Source of the DNA: Globodera rostochiensis | Taxonomy: Eukaryota; Nematoda; Chromadorea; Rhabditida; Heteroderidae | Direction: 5' to 3' | Assembly: GCA_018350325.1 (NCBI GenBank) | Contig: JAEVLN010000008.1 | Location: forward strand, 1,364,001-1,428,000 | Length of the DNA: 64,000 bases | Shown: piece by piece, positions 35,637-48,670 of the stretch | Numbering within the stretch: the stretch's first letter is position 1 | How the letters are laid out: each line of letters begins with the position of its first letter | Position numbers and translations under genes: made by a program | The notes under the pieces: model-generated | The model's database searches: none | What the model was told of the DNA's origin: nothing | What the model saw: the letters and a program-made list of their open reading frames with translations, nothing else

Positions 35637-38600
35637 ATGGATTGTGACATAGCCGGGTATGTTTCTTTTCTTAAATTAAAAATTTGTTTTTTATTTAGCT
35701 ATCACGTGGAATCATTCAATTTTTTTGCCAATGAAAGTCTGCAAATGGCTTCTATAGACGTTCCTCCAGCCAAATTGCGTCTGCCAAGCGGAGAAGCCGT
35801 GGAGTTCAATTACACGAACGCCAAATTGGGGAACCCTTTATTGGACAATTCAAAGCCGGTCTTGAAAAAGCCGAGTAATTTAACCAAAATCAATTTTTTT
35901 TAAAGCGATTGGAGGTCGGAAATGAGTCCGTTTTCCCGGCAGAATGTCGCCAACGGGGCATCACTTACCGTGCGCCGCTTTGGGTGAACATTAATCTGAC
36001 GGTGGGCGAAAAGATTGACTTCAAAATGCTAATTGTAAGAATATTTGGACAAACAGGTTAATGGCAGGTGTATTGACAACGTCGAAGTGCTGCTTGCTGA
36101 AATTCCGATACTTTTACTTTCAAATAGATGCAATTTGCATGGATTGACGCGGAAACAATTGGTCCAAAAGGGAGAGGAGGGACTCGAACGGTTTATTTTT
36201 AATTAGTAAAGTTAGAAAACTGAAAGGGATTAGCTTCCAGAATCAATTAACGAAGTCATGAAATTTTTTTATGTTGTTTGCCTTCCTTTTCCCAGAGGTG
36301 GCTACTTTGTTGTGAATGGGTCGGAGAAAGTTGTCAGACTTCTCGTTGCCAATAAGCGCAATTTCCCACTGGCAATTCGTCGGCGGGCCTTTCGCGATAA
36401 GGGCAAATTGTTTTCGGACTGTGCGGTGATGATGCGATCTATCCGAGGAAATCATTTAGCATCGCTGATGACACTTCATTATGTGGAAAATTGTTCAATG
36501 ATGCTGGCTATTCAAGTTCGAGGATTGACAGCCTTCGTTATGTCAAAAATAGTGAAAAAGGACAAACAAGAATTTTTACACTACGACACTATAATAAATT
36601 TACTATACCGATTCTGATTTACGACTTTCTGCATTTCTACACAAATGGTTCAGTTTCGTCGAGAACTTTTCTACGTTCCGTTGATGTACATTTTGAAATG
36701 TTTGGTTGATTGGAACGACGCAATGATTGCTGCTCAACTTACTGCCGGGAGATCGGGCGATGTTTTCTGGGAGGGATGCGTGAGAAATATGCTCTTGATG
36801 GCACAGGTCGATTTTTTCCTAATATCATTAAGGAACTTTTTTTAGGAAGAAAAAATAACATCCAATAGAATTGCTCTCCGTACCCTCGGCAATCGTTTCA
36901 GAGTCGCGCTTGGCGACCGAATTGCGCCATGGGAAGACGATGAACAGGTCCTAATATAAATTCACTATTTTTTGTATTTGTGCAATTATAGGCTTGTCGC
37001 TTTTTGTTCCATCAGTGTTTGGCCATTCATTTGGAAACCGATGAGCAGAAATTTTATTGTCTCGCATTGATGGCTCACAAACTTGTGGGACTTGTTAAAA
37101 ATGAGGTGCAAGCCGAATCATTGGACAATCCCCAATTCCAAGTAAATAATTTCACGACATTTGAACTAACTGCACTTACATATTAGTACTTCTCTGTAAA
37201 GTTTTGGTTTAAGGAAGCGTCAGTCACAGGGCACATTTTATCATTGACATGCTACGAACGAATGGACAATTTGTTAATGACTGCCCGGAAGAAATTGGAA
37301 ATTGTCGCCAAAAAACGCCCGGACACTTTCCATTTCACAACGTAATAATCGGTCTTCGAAATACTCTAATGAGATTTAAATTTCAGCAAGGAGTTTTTAA
37401 AAGCTTTGGGCGCACACAAGTCCAACGAGCTCACTCGCGGCCTGGAGTATTTTCTTGCCACTGGCAATCTCCTCACTAAGTCCGGCATTGGCCTTATGCA
37501 GACAAGCGGATTTTCTGTAATAGCCGAGCGCATTAATCAACTACGTTTTGTTTCCCATTTCCGGTAAACAGACATTTTTTGGTGTGGAATTCATATAACA
37601 ATAAGTGAATCTTGTAGATGAGAAAGGATGCTGTTCTGCTCGGTTAAGTGGAATAATACCGTTTATTAAGTTTGGTGCTAGGGTTCACTTCCTGTTTGGG
37701 GCAGATTTTGGCTATTCAACAATACCCAAATTGGCTTTGTTTATTGCATTAGTTTTATGATGGACGATGATGAGAAGAATCTGAAATGATGTTAACTCGA
37801 ATCTCCATGTGAGTTCGCTAGATAGTATTTGAGTCCATCACACAAAAACAAGCTAGTCAATAGGAACACAATTTTTTTTAATCTTAGGGCAATACACCGC
37901 GGCGCGTTCTTCACAGAAATGCGGACGACCGATGTTCGAAAGCTGAGGCCGGAAGCGTGGGGATTTATTTGCCCTGTAGGCGTTTTTAAAGGGATTTAAT
38001 TACATGCGATTAGCAGTTGTGATAAACTCAGGAACTTTTTTATCATTTTAGGTGCACACTCCCGACGGGTCTCCGTGTGGACTGTTAAACCATTTGACAG
38101 CTTCGGCTGGGGTTACCACGCACATTTCCGACACAACGCAACTGAAACAGACTCTGTCCTCGCTTGGGCTCATCCCACACAGCGCATTGACTTATCATCC
38201 TCAAGAATCGGTACGATAGTAGTACATTCATTGCAAGGGTTTAGCCAATTTAATAGTTTTTTTTAATATAAATCGGTTAATCAAAATGTATCAAAACGAA
38301 TTGGTACTTTTTTGGTTGGGAGGAGCGAGAATGCGATGAAATGTTAATGTAGCTAGCGGTGAAGCGATAACATTCACTGAAACTGGTTTTTGCTTGTTTT
38401 ATGCTTTGAAATAATATGTAAGTAATGGGCAACCACAAGCGCGTCGTTGGTGCAGTGGTAGCATTGCTGCCTTCCAAGCAGTAGGGGCGGGTTCGATTCC
38501 CGCACGACGCACTGATTTTTTTGTCGTTTTAACTTTTGTTCTTTAAGAATAGAATTTTAGAATTTCAAAGTTGTTTTTGAGTGGGCAGCATGTTATAATG

Positions 38601-41600
38601 TTATTTTTCAACATAACGTGCTAACTATTTTATTCCTATTTATGCTTTTGCCTTCGCGGGATTAGTCTTTTTTGGTTTTTAGCTTTATCCGGTTGTGTTT
38701 GAAGGCGATTTTGTTGGCTTTGTTCCCCGCAAAAGGGCTGCTTTTATTGAACGCCAATTACGAGCAATGAAAGTCGCTTCTCACGATGAGCGCGTACCAA
38801 CAATGACGGAACTTACACTTATCAAACAATCGCCTGATCCTGAAAGTATTCAAACTCAATATCCCGGTCTCTACATTTACAGCGGCCTTGGGAGGTTGAT
38901 GAGACCAGTTCGCAATCTTCTGTTTAACCAAATTGAACAGATCGGTGAGTAAAAGACAATGTTATTTTAAATATTTTGACATTTAGGGATTTTTGAACAA
39001 GTTTACCTTTCCATTGTTATCGATCCAGAGGAGGCAGAGGCGGGCGTAACAATGCACCAAGAAGTTTTTTTGTGAATGTGTAATTATTTTGTACAATTCT
39101 TTAGCTGCATCCGTCGTCATTATTCTCATTTGCTGGGAATTTGATTCCATTTCCTGATCACAACCAATCGCCTCGCAATGTGTACCAATGCCAAATGGGG
39201 AAACAGACGATGGGGGTGAGACTGAAATTTTGGGACTTTTTACATGAGAGAGGTCGTTGTTTTGTTCAGGTTCCAATTCACGCTTGGCAAACTCGCTCGG
39301 ATAACAAAATGTACAAGCTGCAAACTCCGCAAAAACCGTTGCTTAAACTGGAAGCGCATGACAAATACGAAATGGATGAGTACCCCCTTGGCACGAATGC
39401 GTGTGTGGCCGTGATTTCATACACTGGTCGAACCGTTGAAAATTAATTTATTTAAAAGCGCTTTGTTTAGGATATGATATGGAGGATGCTATGGTGATTA
39501 ACAAAGTTTGTTTGTACCAAATTACCCCCCCCCCCCCCTCTGCGTTCTCCAATTTTTAATACATTCTTTTTCAGGCTTCTTACCAGCGCGGGTTTGCCCA
39601 TGGAACGGTCATTAAAGTGCAGAGGCATGCGATTTGTGGAGTTTATTTATTGTATTTAATTTAAGAATAAATTTGGTTGATCGCGCGACCGGTCAGTTTG
39701 GGCATCAGAAAAACGTGGAAGTCGTGTTTTTGGGGAAGCCGAATGAGCGCGGCTATGGCATCGGGGCGGACGGACTGCCCATTGAGGGTCGGCTTTATCA
39801 CCAAGGCGATTGTTACTACGGCACTTTCAGTGAGTACATTTTGTTAGAAGTCGCCTGTTACAAATCCATTTTAGTAAAATAGTTCAGATCTTGTCAGCGG
39901 CCAATTTCACGAACACAAATTTATGTACAGCGAACCCGCATTTTGTGGTCTGGTGCGAATTGTGCAAGAACCGGACCATAAAAACCAGAACGTGGTCGGT
40001 AATGGCGTTAATGGGGGGGGGGTTGAATTGGAAGAGAAAATCGGGTCGGGCAGTCCTTTTAAATATTTTTTTTTTGACGTTCTTCGTTCAAATTGAGAGA
40101 AATTAAATTCCGGTCGATTGTTTCTGCTTCCCATTTCAGCACGCCTTAATCCAATGGAGAATCCAACGAAATCCGATCATTGGCGACAAATTTGCTTCGC
40201 GACACGGCCAAAAGGGCATCAATTCCTTCTTGTGGCCACCCGAATCATTGCCTTTTTCCGAGTCCGGGATGGTCCCCGACATAATTTTCAACCCCCACGG
40301 GTAATTCGGGAGAACGTTTGAATTGGTTTTCTCACTTTAAACCAATTAAAATTTATTTGATTTCCGCGTTAATTTAATTGCACAGATTTCCCTCGCGAAT
40401 GACCATCGGAATGATGATCGAAAGTATGGCCGGAAAAGCTGCTGCAATGCATGGCGCAAATTACGACGCATCGCCTTTTGTTTTCAAGTCTTTTTTAGCT
40501 TAATAATTCGCTCGACAATTCTTAATTAATTTAAGTGAACAGAATACGGCCATTGAACATTTTGGGAAACTTTTGGCTAAGTCCGGCTACAATTATTACG
40601 GGAACGAGACAATGTACTCCGGTGTCGATGGACGGGAAATGCAGGTGGGTCGGTTGACAGAGTAATTTACACTAAAATTTGGCTCAAAACAGGTCCAAAT
40701 TTTCTTCGGCATTGTTTATTATCAACGGCTGCGGCACATGATTGCGGACAAATTCCAAGTGCGCTCGACAGGGCCGGTGGATCCGAGTGGGTGAAAATAA
40801 AATGTTAAATTTAAATAATTTATAAATATTCTTTTTGAAGTCACTCTTCAGCCAATAAAAGGCAGAAAAAAGGGCGGCGGCATTCGTTTTGGTGAAATGG
40901 AACGCGACGCGCTGATAGCACACGGCGCCGCTTTTTGTTTGCAGGTGGAAATTGAAATGTCCCGGGCCGGGCTGTTCGAATTCAGGCACTTCGGGGAACC
41001 CTGCTTTAGGCATATTTTAAGCTTTTGGGTGCGGCTTGCCGCCGAGCAAATTTTGAACTTTTGTCGGAATTTGTTAAGAAAATTGTTCCTTAAACGGCAG
41101 AATTTTGCCTAATTTTTCATTTGAAGCGAGAGGGTATCTTAGAAGTCGTCCTATTTTTTCTTTTTATTAGTTTGTTGTTCTTTTTGGGGGTTTTTTCTCA
41201 TTTTTTCCATTGTGCGTCGTGTAAACGCGGTGTGGGACTTGTCGGTTATTAACAATTGGATTTGAAATGGGCCAATGTCCGACATTTCTTTCTGATTGTA
41301 AGGACCGTTTGTTCAATTGTTCCGATCGAGATGAGGCGGAGGTGTGCGCTCGTTGCGGCTCCATTGTTTCGGTGACCCGACTTCGTCCACACATTGCGGT
41401 GACTATTTTGTTGCAGCTCTAATCGATGTTTACGTTTTTTCTTTAATTAGTAACATTAAAATGAAGGTACTTTCCCATTATGCGGTATCCTCCCCAAATT
41501 AAATAATTTCTTCATCAAAATCCATCCTCCCCCTCCCATCAGATGGCCAAATACCGGATGCGACCGCACCAGACACAAAAGTTCACTCGTTCGCATTGTT

Positions 41601-41780
41601 CCATTTGCTTGAAGGAGGATCAAGTTTTCCAGGTGAAGTTTTAATCCACTCTTTTAAATACCCATTTTGTGCCAACAGGTCCAAGTGCCGCGGGTGTTTC
41701 GGTATTTATGTGCCGAATTGGGTGCCGTCAATGTGAAGGTCCAACTATCGTTGTCACATCCCCGTGAAGTGCGTCATTGA
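35637..41780 (+). CDS. DNA-directed RNA polymerase I second-largest subunit (RPA2/POLR1B)
   Basis: About twenty exons run from the in-frame ATG at 35637 ([16 protein letters not shown]) to the stop at 41778-41780. Landmarks in order: [20 protein letters not shown] (36.3 kb), [17 protein letters not shown] (36.45 kb), [19 protein letters not shown] then [14 protein letters not shown] (37.9-38.1 kb), [20 protein letters not shown] (39.2-39.3 kb), [15 protein letters not shown] (39.4-39.5 kb), [20 protein letters not shown] (40.2 kb), the hybrid-binding [20 protein letters not shown] (40.39 kb), [16 protein letters not shown] (40.88 kb), and a C-terminal zinc ribbon (CARCGSI at 41.34 kb, CSICLKED at 41.6 kb). 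GYDMEDA and the catalytic-subunit motifs are shared with Pol II and III; the HVESFNFF start, VNGSEKVVR and [15 protein letters not shown] point to Pol I. It transcribes rRNA in the nucleolus. Upstream exons could be missing. A tRNA gene lies in one intron. Confidence 0.92.
38441..38511 (+). tRNA. tRNA-Gly (anticodon UCC)
   Basis: The acceptor stem GCGTCGT pairs with ACGACGC, followed by the discriminator A at 38511. The D arm contains GTGCAGTGGTAGCA (A box); the anticodon stem-loop TGCTGCCTTCCAAGCAG gives anticodon TCC. The T arm GCGGGTTCGATTCCCGC has a perfect B box and stem. A T run follows at 38516-38522 as a Pol III terminator. The gene is in the sense orientation inside the Pol I subunit intron spanning about 38212-38681. 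Confidence 0.95.
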
Positions 41781-42484
41781 CAATAATAATTTTATTTGTT
41801 GCGTTGTTATTTTATGACTTTTCAAACTACGAATCAAATAATTCGTTGCCTTTTTAATCTTCGACCCTTGGAGGCATTGGAAAAATTCAATTAGAAGTGG
41901 GAAGTTGCTCCTTTTGGGTACTGTAAAAACATTATCTATACAAAGTTGGTCGAGCGGCGGAATCATTAGAAGCAATTTGAGCACGTATTTTAAAGCTGTC
42001 TTAATTCCAGACGGGGGCGCGGTGCCGTAGTGACTTGCTTTTGTATTGGGTTCGATGCCCAACCCGGTTTCGTTGAAATGCCCGTTTCGATGCCTCAATT
42101 AGAAAGATGCTCATAAAAGGGCGTAAAACAGCGGAGAATTGCCATTGTGAGTTGCGAGTGATTTATAAGACAACAGAGTTCCGTTCCTGTTGACCCCACG
42201 CAAAAAGCGACCCTTTCCGGTTTGGTGGGGGGGGGGCGGGAGATTTATGACCAAAGAAAGCAATTTTTGGAATTCCGAGAGGTAGGCGGGCAAAATGTTC
42301 TCCACGGCATTTATTCAATCAAAAAGTAAAGGGATGGAAAGAAGCATTTTATTGCATCGCCTCCCCCTCTCCCCCCGCAACATTCGTCGTTTTTTGTGAA
42401 TGATCACTTAAATCAATTAGAATAATATTAATTAGGCGAGAAGAACTTACCGATTGATTAATCCCTGCAACAAGCATTTTTTGA
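41781..42484. other. Intergenic with a tRNA-like relic
   Basis: At 42000-42062 the sequence has GGTGCCGTAGTGACTTG followed by GGGTTCGATGCCC (B-box match), but the stems do not close. It looks like a tRNA-derived relic. A G run lies at 42225-42234. No coding exon is supported. Confidence 0.4.
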
Positions 42485-43252
42485 ATGATACAATTTCTGC
42501 TTCGGTTAGCGGTCGATTCGGTGCCATCGTTTTTGCGCCATTTCAGCGTAGCCTTGGCGATTGTCATGATTTTCGGATACGGTTTCAGTGCTGCGGCACT
42601 TTTATTCAATAAAATGTTTGCAAATCCAGACGCCCGTCCAATCAACAGCCCCCAACAAAAAACAAATGAAAATGCCAATGAGCCAAAGGAAAGCGAAATT
42701 TTGTCGAAGTTTGACAAATTGAAAGTGTCATCAGAGAATTTTGATAAACTCCGCCACTTTCATGGCAATATTTATTACGGGGCTGTGAAGGCACTGGTGG
42801 GACAAGTGGGCAGAAAGCACTACAAACAGTTGACGGAAAGTCCGTTTTGCAAAACATTCAAATGGATTAAACTTTTTAACTAATTAAGCCTAATCAAATT
42901 GCTAATTCCAGCACAAAAGCAAAAATTGGCACGATGTCTGGATCGGATCGAAGCATCGCAAAAGGAAGTGATAAACGCAGCCAAATGTCTTGTGGAGAGC
43001 AGAAAACGGCAGTTTGGAGGGAAAAGAATGGTGGAAAGGGGAAGAACAATAAAGAAGAAGGAAGAGAGCAAAGTGCCATCATTGGTCCAAGAGGGAGAGA
43101 GCAAAGTGCCATCATTGGACCAAGTGGGAGAGAGCAAAGTGCCATCATTGGTCCAAGAGGGAGAGAGCAAAGTGCCATCATTGGGAGAGAAAGAGAATGA
43201 ACAGATATCAGAAACGGAGAGGAAAGGTTGGAGTAAAAATAAAAGGACATAA
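42485..43252 (+). CDS. Membrane-anchored protein with an 11-residue tandem repeat (unrecognised; may be the 5' part of the MLT-10-like gene)
   Basis: ATG at 42485 opens an ORF of 132 codons: a hydrophobic segment with VALAIVMIFGYGFSAAALLF (residues about 22-41) acts as signal anchor or uncleaved signal. A hydrophilic segment follows to 42883. A second open stretch begins after an acceptor CTAATTCCAG at 42911. It encodes QKLARCLDRIEASQKEVINA, then AAKCLVESRK, then a Lys-rich segment with four copies of ESKVPSL-x-QEG, ending at 43252. The donor linking the two is not clear. Two spaced cysteines in a helical segment upstream of the LSP-repeat gene fit an MLT-10-like N-terminus, so 42485-45975 may be one gene. 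Confidence 0.4.
43058..43190 (+). repeat. In-frame 33-bp tandem repeat
   Basis: The unit GAGAGCAAAGTGCCATCATT plus GGTCCAAGAGGGA recurs almost unchanged about four times. In the proposed frame it encodes ESKVPSLVQEG. All copies are nearly identical, so copy number may vary between isolates. Confidence 0.8.
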
Positions 43253-43479
43253 ATCATAGAAAGCTATTTAGAAAAGTCTGGTGCCATTTTAAAAGTTCTG
43301 ATTAAATCAAAACGGCTTTTGCGTTATATGGGAAGGGTAAGGAAGAGAAAGCCGAGGAGCCTTTTGTCTGATCAGAAGCGGGCGGTCGCCCTCAAAACGG
43401 CTCAGGAAGCAACAATTATAAAAAGAGTAACCGCGTCTAATACGGAATTTTGCACATTTTGTTAAACAATTAGAAGAGT

Positions 43480-45975
43480 TTGGATCGATTAGTGGGAAAG
43501 CGGCAGGCGATCAAAGAGGAGCGGAAGTTCAAAGTCTGTTTTAGTGCAAATTATTCACTCTTTAAGTCCTTGCAGATCTCCTCACGGCTTGCGGCGGCTC
43601 CATTGGCTTCTCCGTCAGACAAATCCGTCGGCTCTCGAGTGGATTATTTCATTCAAAAGAATTCCGTCTCATTATTTGGCAGATCACAAATTTGCTCGTC
43701 AAATTGATCGGTGGGCGGCGAGGCGAGCGAACGAATGAGCGATGGCAAAACGTTTATGGGAGGCTGCGGAGAGTGGTGGGAGAAATCGAACGGAGGAAGA
43801 AATTCCCGGGGAGCAAAGTGTTCGAGAAGAGAATGTACGAACTTTGTGAATTGAGCTGTCCTGATCAGTTGGTGTTGGTCTGTTGAGGTACGACATTGTA
43901 TTGGACCGTGAGGAGCCGTCGATGAGTCCCGAAGATAGGGTAAGTTCAGAAGGTCCGGCAGTTACATTGCACACTGTACACACAGCCCATGTTTTGCAGC
44001 ATTCCCACGTGGGTCTGCTCCAGGATGGTCTCAAACTAATCGACTTGGCAATAGCCAACCGAACGAAGTCGTCATTGCACAATGTCCGTCTCTTCAGCCC
44101 CCGTTTTATGCCGCTGACACCCGACAAAGGCGGTTCCCTCCACAACAACTCGCTGCTGTCCCCGACCTTGTTGGCGATGTACGACGAACATGACAATGGG
44201 GCAATTGGAAATGTGCCAGAGGTGGGAGAGGAGTAGGGGGGGGGGGGGGAGGCGTTCAGAAGAAATGTCGGGAAAGATGTTGAGGAAGGCGGGCGTTGGG
44301 GAGGAGGAGCGGCTGGGGCTTATCGGGACGTTGATGGGCGTCATGGGGACGACTGACAAAGTGGAGCAGACGCTGGAGCTGTTCAGGGACCTGAACGTCT
44401 TCAACGAGGGTAATTTTGGGCATATTCAAATGGTTGGGAATGTTCGTTCGTTTTATGTGTGGGTGGGCCCTTAATGGAAACTGCGGACCGAATTGTGAAG
44501 GCTTTTTTCGCGTTGGAAGACTCATTGGACGTTCAGCAAAAGGAACAGTGCGAGCAGAACGGCTACACTTTTGCCCGAAAGGAGCAAATTGAGAAATTGT
44601 TGCGGGACCAAGGTGGGGCCGGAGAATGGCCGATTTGTGCTCAAAAAACTCATTTTGTTATTAATTGTAGCTGTCGATTTGGGGAAACTGCCTGAATTGG
44701 CCCGGTTCGATGTTTATGATCGGATGAGCTTGGAGGAGAAAGAATTCGCCTTGTGGGCGTCCATCGAACAGATCGCCTCGGGCAGTGCCCTTGGGCAACC
44801 CCAAAATGTTTCGCTTTCATAAAATTCGGAAAAGACAAAAGGTGCTTTTACCATTCGAAGGGCACACTAGACGGCCATTTGCCTCAACGACGCGTCAAAC
44901 GCACTTTTGCCACGAGAGTGCGCGAGCCGGTCATTCTGTCGCCCTTCGCATTCACTCCAATCCATGGCCTGGCCGTGCTCGGCCCCACCATTCTGTCGCC
45001 GAACAGCTTCAGGTCGGGCAACTTGACCTTTGCCATCCTCCGTTGGCATTTCTTCCTTTAGCCCGAGCGTTTTGGCACCAACCATGTCCGTGACAATTCA
45101 TTTGTCAAACATTTGCAACATTTTTTGCACCGATTTCAGCCTTTCTCCGCACATTCTTTCACCAAACATCTTCAGGTATTCGGCGGTCTTTGCTTTTCGG
45201 CCGTTTAATGTCAGATTAAAAGTCAGCGATTTAAAAGTTTTGTTTGTTTCCACAGACCACAGATTCTCAGCCCCACATTGTAAGCAAATAATAATTAATT
45301 CATTTAATTATTTTTCTTTTCAGAATGAGCCCAGCGATTTTGTCTCCATTTGTGGCCCACCCGTACGTGTTAAGGTGCAAAGTTAATTTTATTAACTTGA
45401 AACTTTATTTGTATGTATATAAAAAAGCCTTTTAGTCCGGCCCTTTTGGGCTCGTTGATCCTAAACCCGGTAAATCCCAAAAGTTGTTGTTCCCCCTAAT
45501 CCGTGAACATTGCAGGTTATCCTCACGCCGTTCATCCTCACTCCCGTGGTAGGCATTTTATGTGAAAGTGTAAAGCCATTTCAAATTCAAATCGTTAGAA
45601 AAGGGCCAAATTGCAAAAGTTTTGGCCTTTGTTTTCTGAGCGTTGTCCGATGGCTTTCACATTCATTGGCATTTGTCCACAAATGATTAAGCCCGCGCAT
45701 AAATACATCCGTTCACTTCCCTTCCCTTCCCATCGAAGGCGATCAGTCCCAGCATTTTGAACCCGTTCGCCCTGTCGCCCGCCATCTTCAGTCCACTCCG
45801 TGAGTACGCCCAAATAAACTTTGACCCTCGGCAAATATCCAAAGTCCTCGCGCCCGACATTGTCTCGCCCCAAACGCTCGGCGGTGCCATCTTTTCGCCC
45901 GTAATGCTTTCCCCGGCCATCCTCACCCAAGGCTACCTCATGGTCAGCATTTTCTCGCCCTCATTCCTCTCATAA
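43480..45975 (+). CDS. MLT-10-like (moulting cycle family) protein with LSP repeats
   Basis: Several exons are visible: 43.70-43.87 kb (WQNVYGRLRRVVGEIERRKK), 43.88-44.22 kb (RYDIVLDREEPSMSPEDR, then LLQDGLKLIDLAIAN, LFSPRFMPLTPDKGG, NSLLSPTLLAMYDE), 44.26-44.41 kb, 44.47-44.61 kb, 44.69-44.82 kb and beyond. The C-terminal third repeats L-S-P-x-x-L/F units: VREPVILSPFAFTPIHGLAV, LGPTILSPNSF, PHILSPNIF, LNPFALSPAIFSPL, VLAPDIVSPQTLGGAIFSPV and MLSPAIL, ending at 45975. Dense SP dipeptides after Ile/Leu are the signature of the nematode MLT-10/DUF644 family, linked to moulting and cuticle renewal. Exon ends, and whether the gene starts here or at 42485, are not resolved. Confidence 0.7.
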
Positions 45976-46300
45976 AAACATTATTTTATTCCATTTGTCC
46001 ACAAACGCATTTTGTTGTGTACGTTACTCACTTTCCCCCCTCCCACCCCATAATCAGTACGTAATACGTATCTCTAAACAGCCTTACAAATTATATTATT
46101 TGTTTTCTTGGATATGCCACAATTTCTGCGTGAAGAATATACAAATAAGCGGATTAGCCGGATACCTTTTGCCGTAAAAAGACATTAAATTTCAGAAATT
46201 TTTTTTCGGTCTTTATTCAAATGTTGGAAGACACCAAAACTTAAACAATGAAAAAATTGTGAATGAACACGATGAGAAAAAAGAGATAAGTGTGTTAGCT

Positions 46301-48600
46301 TCAATCGATGCCCAGCTCCATCTCCAATTCGCGCCTCTCCACTTCCTCCGGGTCTATTTCCCCCTCCTCTCCCTGTGGGGGCCGTCGACGTTCACCGCCA
46401 TCTGCGGGTGTATTCTGCTGGGAGGACGACTGCGTTTGCCCTCCATCATCGGCCATTTCCGACCCATTCGGAGTGTCTTCGCCGGAAGGGGTGGTGCCAA
46501 GTTGTCGATGCTGGGGGGGCTGCCCTTCAAAAGCATCGACATAATCCGCCGATGGGTGAAGCGTCGAGTCGTTGAATTCGGCAATCGGAGAACCTTTAAT
46601 AAAGGACGGGCAAATCGAACATTTGGAGGGCAAAAGACGACCCACCCTCTCTCTCCCACTCGTCCATCGCCAACCCATCGCCATTTGTGCCATTCTCCAA
46701 CTCCAACGGCAATTGTTCCACGTAATTTTTTGGTTGCGGCACGCGAAAAGCCAAAATGTTGGCATCCTCGGAGCCGGCGACCAAAAAACGTCCATTGGGT
46801 GTAAATGCAACACAACGCGGCTGTTTTGAAAAGTAAAAAGTGATTAGCCAATGGCACTCACAACGTCATTGGCTGTCCCCGTGCACTCTCCGAACACGTG
46901 ACTTTTGTCCCCACTCTGCGTATTCCACACAATTACACAATTGTCCGTCCCGCAACTCGCAAATCGCTGCCCTTCGGAGGCGCGACAGACGGCTAATCCC
47001 GTGACAATGCCTTTGTGGCCACAGAATATGCGCAAAAGTTGGGCCCGCGTTTCGCCCAGCGCAAAAAGTTTGACGGTTTTGTCATCAGAGCCACTCAACA
47101 GCTTCCCATCGTCGGCGATAAAGGTCAGACAACGCACTCTCATCGAATGGGCTGATGGCGGAGATAGAGCAGTACAGGGACCACGGAGATAGAGCAGTAC
47201 AGGGACCAATCGGGGGGGGGCAGGGAAGACACCACAACCACAATAACGATCGCCCCGAATTTTGGCATTTCGATTGAATCGTGGAATTAAACCTTTTTTC
47301 GATTCTACTAAATGTTCACCTTCAATGCTATACAAAGTTTGAAGGGTAGACGAATTGGCCACCGAAATGATGCCATGCGAATTGCCAATGGCAGTGAATT
47401 GAAATCCCTAAAATTATAAATGAATGAATAAATAAATATATAAATTACATAAATAATCGCCGAAATTTGTTTGGCCTTTTCAAAGGGAACGGCGTTCAGC
47501 ACTTCCCCGCGGGTGTTTAGAATTTGTAATTGGTCGGCTTGGAAGTTAACTGAAAGGGAATTAATCGACCGTCCGGCATAAATCTGCCGGCATTCACTGC
47601 TCCAATTTAGGAGGGTAATAGCATAGCCTAACAGTGCCTTTTTGTTTTAGACCAAAACCTTAAAAATGGACATTTTAATGAAACTAAGACGTCTTCCCCC
47701 CCCTCCTATTTTAAATTTCGTTGCAAATCTTTTAACAGATCGAATCAAAGCGACCCCTCCTTAGCAGAAGTGAAGCAGAATTCTCAAAAAAAAACTTGCG
47801 TTTTTGAAAAATTCAAATCGGCAAAAATTTTTTTCTTATTTTTAGGCCAAGACAGCGATTCTTTCCGAATTCGAACCTGTCAAAAAGTGACCCGGCGTTG
47901 AGGTTACTTGCACAAACCAAATTTCCATCATTCCTCGTTGAACTTTGCTCACCGCACCGTCCATCTCCAAAGCACCGAAGCCGACAATGTGAAGGACCGA
48001 TTCGGTGCCGACCACAAAAAATTCTTCAAGAATTGGAAGGCATTATTTGCCCAAATCATTTGTCTATTTTCAAAGCACTAAATCCCGAATAAAGCTTATT
48101 TTTGAGTTCCCATAGACACCGACGCACTCAAATTTTTGTATTGTTTGAGTATAAAACTTAAACATCCAATTTTTGTCAATTAATTTGATTATGACAATTT
48201 GCTGACCGTTTCCATGTTCAGCCATTGCATATGACTGGACCCCGCAATTCCATCGTTTCGCCTCTTTCAGTTGGGTCAATTCAATTTCGTCGTCGAAAGT
48301 AATGCTTAAAGTTAAAAAATTGGTAAAAATGTAATGGTCCAAATGCTGACACGCTCCAAAGCTTCAGAGAGTCGTGCCCAATGCTGACCAGGCTCAATTG
48401 TCCGGTCCGCCGGTCCCTGAAGAACTGCACGCCGACCACGGTCCTTTCGTGAGCTGTGTATAAACTCTTTCATCCAATTTTATTGAATTGAAGAAACCTT
48501 TTTGCTCCTTTAGAACCATTTTGAATTCTTTTTGTTGTTCGTCAACCAAACCAAAGTCATTTTGACTGGTGTCTTTGGAAGAAGTGCAGCTGATGGTCAT
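46301..48600 (-). CDS. WD-repeat protein with an acidic C-terminal tail
   Basis: Reading leftward from ATG at 48598-48600 (MTISCTSSKDTSQNDFGLVD). Repeats include AHERTVVGVQFF...SIGHDSLKLW (48.4 kb), AHSMRVRCLTFIADDGKLLS with GSDDKTVKLF (47.1 kb), GHKGIVTGLAV...CGTDNCVIVWN (46.95 kb), and VAGSEDANILAF (46.75 kb). The last exon is low-complexity and ends with EEVERRELEMELGID. WD40 propellers scaffold complexes; I cannot assign the orthologue. An intron near 47.65-47.88 kb carries repeat-derived sequence. Confidence 0.65.
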
Positions 48601-48670
48601 AATATTACAATTTAATGTTAAAAAATCTTCAAAAATGTTTTTAGAGGGATGAAAATTTGAGGGTTCAAAG

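Noticed and set aside
42000..42062. tRNA gene with a B-box match
   Set aside because: Acceptor and D stems do not close; at most a relic.
45595..45930. Minus-strand ORF opposite the LSP repeats
   Set aside because: The plus strand has the regular LSP pattern of the MLT-10 family; the other strand has no recognisable order.
46301..46813. Plus-strand ORFs opposite the WD-repeat gene
   Set aside because: The minus strand carries WD motifs in successive exons; the plus-strand frames are shadows.
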